From: Zygnema cylindricum | Lineage: Eukaryota; Streptophyta; Zygnematophyceae; Zygnematales; Zygnemataceae | DNA length: 64,000 bases | Assembly (NCBI GenBank): GCA_037447655.1 | Contig: JBBHKE010001469.1 | Span: 29,575 to 93,574, forward strand | Direction: 5' to 3' | Shown here: positions 56,930 through 64,000 of the stretch, in pieces | Layout: every line of letters starts with the position of its first letter | Position numbering within the stretch: the stretch's first letter is position 1 | Translations under genes and position numbers: made by a program | The notes under the pieces: model-generated | The model's database searches: none | What the model was told of the DNA's origin: nothing | Seen by the model: only the letters and a program-made list of their open reading frames with translations

Positions 56930-58130
56930 TCTGCTTAACCTTAAAAAATCTTTAAAAAATCCTAAAACGTACCGGAAATATACGGAAATGTATGAAACTA
57001 TATGAAAAGTGTACACTAAAAACCTTAAAACTACGGAAAATGTTAGGCATCAATATTTAAATATATGAGAGTGTTCGGAATGCAAATGAATATACCCCTA
57101 GCAACCCTAAAATCCTCGTTAATTAATCCTAAGAAATACGAAAATACATGGAGTATGTAAGTAAATGTACGACAAATTTAATGCAATTGAACTGAAATAT
57201 AAGGGAATGTACGGAATGTACCCTAAAAACCCTAAAACATTACCGTCAAAAGTAAGGAAATACACGAACACAGTACGTAAGTATAACGAAAATAGACGGG
57301 AGTTGTAAAACCTAAAAAAGAATGTTGGAGAATGTACCCTAAAATCCCTAAAATCCTCATTAAATAACCCTAAAAGTACCGAAATATACGGACACATTGC
57401 TTAAATGTACTAAAAACTACGGGTCCATAATAGGGTACTCATTTTACTAATTTTTAAAAATAGTGAGATGCGAATCGTACATGTTATTACCGCATTCATT
57501 TCGTGTGTAATATGCCAATTAAACAACATAGTTGTGCAATTCGTACGGATGTCGACATTTTTCGGAAAACTACGTAGTATTCGCTTGTTCCGTATATTTC
57601 GCAAATTTTGTACTTTTTACTGTACGAAATGTACAAAAATGTACAAAAAGCGTGACCTTGAAAATCCTTCGAAAATCTAAAATAGGTACGGAAGACATAC
57701 GGTATCAGTACGAAAAGTCTAAGATCGTTGTCCTGAATTACGTGGACGTACAAGAATGTACCCTAAAAAACCCAAAATCCCGCATAAATAACCCTAAAAT
57801 GCACGAAAATGTACGGATATACCAATCAATGTACGGAAAATGTAACGCAGTTGTCCTTAATAAAACGGAAATGTACGGCGGCCTACTGTAAAAAATCTAA
57901 AATATATAACCGTAAACGGTACGGGAAATAAGGACACTGTACGTAAATGTATGAAAAAATCTAAAACAGTTGTAATTAAAAATACGAAATGTACAAAAAT
58001 GTACTGTACAAACCCTAAAATTCTCCAAAACCCTTAAATAACCCTAAAATGTACTGTGATATACGGACGCTGTACGTTAGTGTACGGTACATGTACGAAT
58101 GCGAAGAAAGGTACGAATTTTAATGATGCG
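56930..58130 (+). repeat. Degenerate tandem repeats rich in ACCCTAAAA and GTACGGAAATGTACG
   Basis: Blocks of TGTACCCTAAAA(A/T)CCCTAAAATCC followed by TA.CGGA.A..GTACGTAAATGTACG recur around 57030, 57215, 57340, 57755, 57880 and 58010 with a roughly 100-200 bp spacing and heavy divergence. No gene is evident. Not telomeric: the hexamer is not in uninterrupted arrays. Confidence 0.65.
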
Positions 58131-58189
58131 CACTGCACGTAGTAATCGTTAGTTTACTCCGTGCGTTTTATGCGAATAGGACGCAGTTT

Positions 58190-58560
58190 TCATTCAAAAA
58201 ATTCCACCTCCCTGCGCCACTTCCGCGGCGATAAAACCGTTAGCGGTTAAGTTCGTTGAGATATATCGCTGTTTTAGAATCATGCCAAGTATTCCACGAT
58301 CTTCCATGAGAGCGGTCTCTGACGACGGGAGTGAATCGTTGCAGTCTTGTCCATGAAGCGAGCGTCACGTCACAGGAGAACCCGACGTGGAACGGTTTTA
58401 CCAACGTGTCGCTCCACAAGTTCGCACGTGAAAGGAAACTTGAAGTCATGCCAATGAAACTCGACGACCAATTCCAAAAGTTCCAAACCCTAATCCAGTC
58501 TCACACAACAAACTCGCCACGTGGCTCATCTGCAGTACTGCAACGTGGCGTTTTCGCAGC
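58190..58560 (+). promoter_or_regulatory. Conserved 5' region of the RLK copies
   Basis: CACTTCCGCGGCGATAAAA and about 350 bp downstream are strongly conserved among copies I (42427), II (56115) and III, beyond what neighbouring DNA shows. It precedes exon 1 and probably holds promoter and 5' UTR. No TATA box could be fixed with confidence. Confidence 0.5.
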
Positions 58561-61500
58561 TATGGCGCCTTGGGCTGCAGTCGCCACGATCGTACTTCTT
58601 TTTCCTCTCGTAAATTCTGTACGGGCGATTGAAATGGCTCCAGAAGACAGTAAGTTACCACCTCCTTTTCCGCCTCTTTCCTTCCCTCGTGGCGGTCGCT
58701 ACTGCGGCAGCCGATCAGCTCACACGTGAGAAATAATCTCCCTCTCATTGAATCCTTTGGATTCCATTTCACTGCAGCAGATCATTCCCACGTGTGTAAA
58801 ATCACTCTTACAGGCTCCATTGGTTCCCGTGTCAGTCGCTATTTTCGCAAGTGTCTCTAAACTCACTCTCATTGGCCCGTTTGGATCCCGTGTCTCTGTC
58901 ACAGTGGATCCGCACGTGCGTACAAACACTCACATTGGCTCGTGTGGTTCCCATTGCTGCCGCAGGGGCGGCGCTGGAGGCGGTTAATGCGACGATGGAT
59001 GCACGGACGATGTATGACTTTCCGAGGATCGAATGCGGTTACTATTGGAATCCTTTTGAATGCGACAAATCTGGCCGCGTGACCCATGTGTGAGTTGCTG
59101 CGTGCACACATTATGGGGAGGGTGGAAGGGACGAAGGAATTTGGAAGGAGGGAGAGGGGGAAAAAAGGGAAAGGGAAGGGAAGGAAGGAAAGGGGCAGAG
59201 GTGGGAGGAAGGGAGGGGAGGGAGGAAGGGAGGATTACTTTCCTACGATCGAATGCAACGAGACATACTATTTTTTCGCTGGTCCGATTGAATGCGACAT
59301 ATCCGGCCGCGTGATCTCTTTGTGAGTTGGTGTGTGCACACAGTATGGGGAAAGGGAGAATAGACGAAGAAATTTTGAAGGAGGGAGAGTAGAAAGGGAG
59401 GGAAGAGAGGTGGAGGAAGGGAAAGGAGGGCGGAGGGAGGGAGGGAGGGAGGAAAGGAGGGTGGAGGGAGGGAGGGAGGAAAAGAGGGAAGGAGGGAGGA
59501 TGGCTGGACGGTGATGGTTGAGACGGGACGAGAGGAGAGATGGAGTAGAGGAGGTTGGGAGTGGAAGGATGGAGGGGTAGGGCGAAGTGAGAGGGGCATG
59601 GATTATTTTCCTTTTCCTGTGTTTCCTCTTTTCCATCTTCTCATGATTCTCCTCCTCCTCCGTCTCTTTCTTTTCGCCGATCTTTTTTTTATACTCGTTC
59701 AACTTCTCTCCCCTTTTCTTCTCCACCTTCTCATTCTCTTTGTACTTTTCTTCTCGAAATCGATGACAGGCCATGGAGGAAATGGAATGGAGGTAGATAG
59801 GGAGTCGAGGAGGCAGAGGGCAATCTGGGATGGAAAAAAAGGGAAAGGCTTGAGGTGGAGGAAAGGCAAAAGGACATGGGAGGGAACAGTAAGCATTGAA
59901 TTGGGAATGGGTGAGGGAAGTGATGAAGAGATGATTCTGAAGGCAAAAATAGACTTAGAAAAGAAAGAGAGTAGCATACAGGACCGAATATGGAGTGATT
60001 AAAAGCGAAGTGTGTGGGGTGGTCAATAGATTTCCCACTCCTTATAATTGCAAGAGAGGAGGGAAGGACTGGGAGGGATTGGGAATCATTAATTTACTTA
60101 AGTAGAGTCTACGGTACATTTCCTCACATCTCTCTAATGTGCAGGCGTCTATATTTCAGCGGAATTGTGGGACGCATTGCTCCGGAGATTGGTGCACTTG
60201 TAAGTGCGACTTGGGGGTGATGCAAATTAAATGCAACTTTGCATGGGAGGCTTATGTGTTTCAAATATCTATTGCAGCTTCACAGGTATGATGAATTTTT
60301 GAAGGTCAAAGTTGGTAAAGTTCATGATTTTGTCATTAGAAGTAAAAATATCAATAATGATAGAGATCCAGAGATCCTTAGTATGTTACTGTACTTTGTT
60401 ATGTATTGTAATTTGCATGGATGGTTGCGAATGGGGCTGGTTGAAGGTGTTACACAGTGTTGTAATTTGAGTGGGAGAATTTTACTGTCCATCAGAAAAT
60501 TGACATCCCTTCAATGGTCATAAGAAAGAATATCTAAGTTCATTAAGCAAACTTGTAATTCTAACATCAACATAAATTAAAAATGATTGAACGCCACGAA
60601 ATAAAAATTTAATTGTCCGGTTGTAACAGTAGAAGCTATAGTTACCTTGCGTCAGAAGAGTTTTGTGGAGGTGAGCTTTGGGAGGTGGTTACAATAGGAC
60701 CTATCGTAGAACTACTTGTCTGGAAAACCAGGTGAGTCGAGTCCAATCAATTTTAAATATCCTTGTCATCTGTTGTAAATGGCCCGGCGGGCGGCGCCAC
60801 AGAGGTTTATCCTTGAACACATTGAGTGGGAGCATTCCAACTTCCATCAGTAAATTGACATCCCTCCAACATTTGTAAGTATTCATGTTTAGTCTCGTCA
60901 ATCAAGAATGCAGTTATTACATCAAGAAAAAAATGCAATTGCTACATGCCGCGAAATGAATTTTGATTGTCCGTTTTAAACAGTAGAAGCTACAATATTT
61001 TTGTGTAGGAAGAGTTTGGTGGGAGTGGAGTTTGGAAAGCTGGTTTCAATAGGGAACTACCTTGGACTTATTTGTCTGGAACACCGATTGCTGGCGAGTC
61101 CAATTCAACTTTAAATATATTTGATCTATTGCGGGCGGTGCCATAGAGATTTATCCTTGAACGAATTGAGTGGGAGCATTCCACCGTCCATCAGTAAATT
61201 GACATCCCTCGATTATTTGTAAGAGATAATATTTAATTTCGTTAAAAAAATTTGCAATTCTTCATCAACAAAAATAAGCACAACTATTTAATGCTGCGAA
61301 ATAAAATTTGACGGTCTCTCTTTAACAGCCGAAGCTACAAATTACCGTGTAGGAAGTAATCAGTGGGTGTGGAGTTTTGGGATGGTGGTTACAATAGGGA
61401 CCTATCTTGGAACTCTTTTTCAGGAAGCATTGAGCCTCTTATGCACCAAATCATGTCCATCGTTTATTTGTAAGAGTATTTTTCTTGATTTAAACATGTT

Positions 61501-64000
61501 GGCATTATGTTCACCTTCATTAATTTTTTTTTTTTAATAAAGTATGACTTTTTCTCCATAGGCCGGCTGTGATCTGGTACCTGAAAGCAATGATGAAGGA
61601 CAAGCAACAAAATTTTCTATCCGAGTATGTCTTCTAGTTATATCTCATTCTAATTGAAACATATTATCTGGGTTCTGTGCATAATTTCTGTTCCCCAAAT
61701 TTACACACGTGCCATCCATTTAAATACTTTCCCTAGTAATCATTTTCAACTTCAATGTAACTTGTGTCATTTGTTTCAATCACTTTCTTTCCTCCGTGAC
61801 GTCTTCAAAATGAAACCCAACTCAAAAGTCCTTTTGTGTTTCTCAAAATGAACATCGGGTATATCGTGTCACACTTTTCCATCACGTACTGTGGATTTCT
61901 ATAAAAAGATGACTTGGTTTAATGTAACAAAAATATTGTTGATTCATGTGCGCAATACTCATTCATTTATTTCATTTGAAATATATTGTAGATGTTTCCA
62001 AAGCTGCTTAGTTTGAGATTCTACAGCACGGATTTTTATATGCTAGGCAAAGCTATCCGGATTTCTTATGAGCTATCAAATAACTCATTTGACCTTTCGT
62101 TTAATCACCATCAGCGTCACAATTGTTTAGGCTAGGAATTGTTTTCTTTTACTTACTCGGTTCAAGTATTTTAGTGGAATGTTACTGTTGACGGGACTCC
62201 TAGCACTTGTTTTTTTGGACGCCATCTGCACGATCACGTGAGAAAATTATCTATTTCCCATGTTTAGCATGATTCAATGTTGCTGCAATTTTTTTATTTC
62301 CATGAATATGCTTACCTTTTCAATTCCTAATGTGAGAAAGCTGGCTGTAATGATTAGACATTTGTTCTGAACGGGTGCAACTTCATAATTTTCTCACGTT
62401 CTCTCAATTGTAACTCGGTTATATTACTCTTGTGGCAGGGATGTTTCCGTCAACAACTTGACAGCGAAAAGTACACAAGGATTTGGAGAATGTAACCGAA
62501 CTTCTTATAATTGCTTTTCAACGGGGTGCCTAAACGAACGTAGTAGCTATGTATGTTATTCATTTTACGGTTGCAACAGCACACAAGCTGGTGGTTCTTG
62601 TGGAGGACATGGCACATGCTCCAATGGCACGAACGGGATGACACCTGAGTGTACATGCGACTATGGCTATAAACTTATCAACTCCATAAACACATGCATA
62701 TGTGCGGTCCCATAGAACCTAGGACTCCTCGTGGTAGATGTTGCTCACATTTTAGTAATCTCCGCATGAACGTAAATGAATTAATTTCATGAAATGTTAA
62801 CTAAACTTACTAAAACATTAAGGCATTGTGTTACTATGGCTTATTTGTTTCTCAAAAGTTATGTAGTTTTCCCAATTTATGTGTAATTATAACTTTTGTG
62901 CATGTGTCTAGGGATTGAAAGGTAGTGATGTTGTGCTGTTTATGTAGGATGCCCCCATTTATGCTTTCAATTACAAACTTTATAAACAACACCATATCTT
63001 AAAATCCATTTTATGCTGATGTTCATTTGAGTCGCGTTACTTTTGATGTTGTTGCTTGTGTGTTATTGGCATTGCCAATAGATTCTACCAGTCCACCACC
63101 AGCCTGGTCAATGGACTCTACTCGTCCACCCTGGTCATTAGGCCCATCGAGATGTAAGATAACTCACCCACCATTACAAGAAGAAAATCTCATCTCAATA
63201 CAAGAACATTGACGAGATTTGCAATATTTATCCAAGTGCAAAAGTAAAGGTGTATGGCAACTTTGTCAGCCTTATAAAATCTAAGCCCCCTCGTGGTAGA
63301 TGTAGTTCACATGGTAGTAATGTTCTCATGAACGTAAAAGAAGTGCTTTCGTGAAATGTTAACTAAAATAACTAAATTATTCAGGTACTAGGCTACTATG
63401 GCTTATTTGCTTTAGAAACGTTATGTAGTTACCCCAAACTATGTATGTTTATTAGTTTTATGCAGGTGTCGAGGGAACGAGAGAAAATGATGTTTTTGGA
63501 TTACAAACTTCTTAAAGAGCTTCATATCATACAATCCATTTCATGTTTACGGTTATTTGAGCTACTTTTGATCTTGTTGCTTGTGTTTTATTAACACTGC
63601 CAATAGATTCTACTAGTCCAACACCATCCTGGTCAAGAAATTATATTCGTCCACCCTGGTCATCAACCCTTTCAAGAGGAGGTAAGATAACTTACCCACC
63701 ATTACAACAAGGAAATCTCATCTCAGTACAAATAATATCGACGAGCTTTGCGATATTTGTCCAAGTGCGAAAGTAAAGGTGCATGGCAACTTGGTCACAA
63801 TCACAGGTGATGGTTGGGTTTTTCTTTCAAGGATTTTAAATAATGAGGTTTACATCACTTCTTTCAAGAAATATAAAAGCATTTAAAATATTGGAGAACT
63901 ATATGATAAGAATTTTTCATTGTGCGTAGTAGGTGACGTGTAACACATCTACACTGAGATTAGCAAATGACAAAAACATGTAACACATGTTCATATTTGT
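58190..64000 (+). CDS. RLK paralogue III, LRR/EGF receptor-kinase locus, 3' part outside the window
   Basis: A composite gene read exon by exon: signal peptide (58562-58649), LRR N-cap (58966-59089) and its duplicate (about 59234-59321), LRR exons (60145-60199, 60449-60519, 60803-60874, 61147-61218, 61398-61469), EGF-like exon (62439-62715), and linker exons (63082-63153, 63607-63681). TM and kinase exons would lie to the right by comparison with copy I. Splice borders are GT/AG, and LRR exons are 72 nt in phase 2 as in plant LRR-RLKs. At least one LRR exon is broken and the EGF frame ends in a TAG unless spliced earlier, so function is uncertain. Predicted role: plasma-membrane receptor. Confidence 0.6.
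58562..58649 (+). CDS. Copy III exon 1: signal peptide
   Basis: ATG at 58562; MAPWAAVATIVLLFPLVNSV-RA is a clean signal peptide with an A/V-x-A-like end, then EMAPED before a GAAGACA|GTAAGT donor (phase 1). The same ATG and donor exist in copy I, and the ATG in copy II. Confidence 0.7.
58966..59089 (+). CDS. Copy III exon 2: LRR N-terminal cap
   Basis: After GCTGCCGCAG, 124 nt encode a stretch ending DFPRIECGYYWNPFECDKSGR and VTHV, the W-x-x-x-x-C-D-x-S-G-R-V layout of LRRNT caps. Donor GTGAGT. Joins exon 1 in phase and passes in phase 2 to 60145. Confidence 0.65.
59110..59590 (+). repeat. Purine tracts flanking the duplicated N-cap exon
   Basis: 59105-59233 and 59335-59590 are GGAGG/GGAAG-rich, each beginning with the same GTGCACACA(T/G)TATGGGG after an N-cap donor. 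The intron was duplicated along with its exon. Copy I has the same purine intron at 43310-43470. Confidence 0.75.
59234..59321 (+). CDS. Copy III alternative/duplicate LRR N-cap exon
   Basis: Encodes YFPTIECNETYYFFAGPIEC then DISGRVISL|GTGAGT, a diverged duplicate of 58966-59089. The acceptor is inside a purine tract (AG/GA ambiguous). It might be mutually exclusive with the first N-cap or dead. Confidence 0.5.
60145..60199 (+). CDS. Copy III first LRR exon
   Basis: AATGTGCAG then 55 nt: RLYFSGIVGRIAPEIGAL|GTAAGT, the canonical LxGxIxPEIGxL first LRR. Continues the frame of the N-cap through the split Val codon. Shorter than the later 72-nt exons and ending in another phase, so a following exon or a lesion is implied. 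Confidence 0.6.
60449..60519 (+). pseudogene. Copy III LRR exon, broken copy
   Basis: NLSGRILLSIRKLTSLQW aligns to the next two LRR exons, but the donor GTAAG became CATAAG and the LRR consensus IP is ILL. Probably skipped. Confidence 0.6.
60803..60874 (+). CDS. Copy III LRR exon (72 nt)
   Basis: CCACAG|AGGTTTATCC ... CATTT|GTAAGT; encodes LSLNTLSGSIPTSISKLTSL plus the split final Leu, a canonical 24-residue plant LRR in phase 2. Confidence 0.75.
61147..61218 (+). CDS. Copy III LRR exon (72 nt)
   Basis: CCATAG|AGATTTATCC ... TATTT|GTAAGA; encodes DLSLNELSGSIPPSISKLTS with the split final Leu. Near-duplicate of the preceding LRR exon, 344 bp away. Confidence 0.75.
61398..61469 (+). CDS. Copy III LRR exon, second type (72 nt)
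   Basis: ACAATAG|GGACC ... TATTT|GTAAGA; encodes DLSWNSFSGSIEPLMHQIMS. Degenerate traces of this exon type occur before each of the two preceding LRR exons (around 60690 and 61050), so the ancestral unit held two LRR exons. Confidence 0.65.
62439..62715 (+). CDS. Copy III EGF-like exon
   Basis: TTGTGGCAG then about 92 codons: an N-terminal DVSVNNLT region with CNRTSYNC and CLNERSSYVC, then the EGF core GCNSTQAGGSCGGHGTCSNG ... PECTCDYGYKL ... NTC. Several NxT/S glycosylation sites. A TAG ends the frame at 62713 unless a donor just before it (GCG|GTCCC) is used. Secreted/apoplastic domain, similar to EGF modules of plant wall-associated kinases. Confidence 0.65.
63082..63153 (+). CDS. Copy III linker exon a (72 nt)
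   Basis: CCAATAG|ATTCTACC ... CGAGAT|GTAAGA; encodes an S/T/P-rich STSPPPAWSMDSTRPPW spacer. Homologue of 44448-44519. Confidence 0.6.
63607..63681 (+). CDS. Copy III linker exon b (75 nt)
   Basis: CCAATAG|ATTCTAC ... GAGGAG|GTAAGA; STSPTPSWSRNYIRPPW. Tandem duplicate of linker exon a, about 525 bp downstream with its flanking introns. Confidence 0.6.

Noticed and set aside
57000-58060. Interstitial telomere repeat
   Set aside because: ACCCTAAAA occurs as part of a longer degenerate unit, not as head-to-tail heptamers.

Overview
The window looks like nuclear DNA of a land plant. Plant-type receptor-like kinase (RLK) exons with 72-nt leucine-rich-repeat (LRR) exons in intron phase 2, Ty1/copia polyproteins, a hAT transposase and a PIF/Harbinger relic sit in AT-rich intergenic DNA with long purine/pyrimidine tracts. 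I cannot name the species. A non-flowering plant (for example a bryophyte) is a guess. No rRNA gene, true tRNA gene or CRISPR array was seen.

Layout. (1) 1-11.4 kb: two tandem minus-strand protein-kinase exons (4934-5926, 7039-8070) with altered catalytic motifs, and a truncated inverted copy of the first at 11.0-11.36 kb. Their flanks were duplicated in both orientations, and a MITE lies at 2307-2524. (2) 11.4-37.7 kb: a nest of copia elements. Element A (12668-17390, +) is truncated and fused tail to tail with element D (17391-22469, -). Element B (22968-30578, +) has two 1007-bp LTRs, the 5' one split by a 1242-bp solo LTR with a perfect 5-bp target duplication. Element C (31366-37717, +) interrupts a tandem-repeat array. 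A, B and C are one family. Its primer-binding site (PBS) matches the anticodon arm of initiator tRNA-Met, as in Drosophila copia, while D uses the usual 3'-end PBS. All polyproteins carry stops or frameshifts. (3) 38.6-42.4 kb: a hAT element (38613-42418) with matching ends, an imperfect 8-bp target duplication and empty-site paralogues elsewhere in the window. (4) 42.4-64 kb: three paralogous copies of one RLK locus. Copy I (42.4-47.5) has a signal-peptide exon, EGF-like exon, proline-rich linker, transmembrane exon and decayed kinase exons, but lacks the LRR exons. Copy II (56.1-56.9) is a truncated pseudogene. Copy III (58.2-64.0, cut by the window edge) keeps signal peptide, LRR N-cap, an amplified set of 72-nt LRR exons, an EGF-like exon and two linker exons. 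Between the copies lie foldback elements, a dispersed repeat family and degenerate tandem repeats.

How it works together. If expressed, copy III would encode a secreted-signal/LRR/EGF/transmembrane receptor kinase. The two kinase exons at 5-8 kb may belong to kinase-domain immune or receptor-like-cytoplasmic-kinase genes. The rest is birth-and-death duplication plus transposon burial. Exon limits come from reading splice-like GT/AG borders and comparing paralogues by eye.
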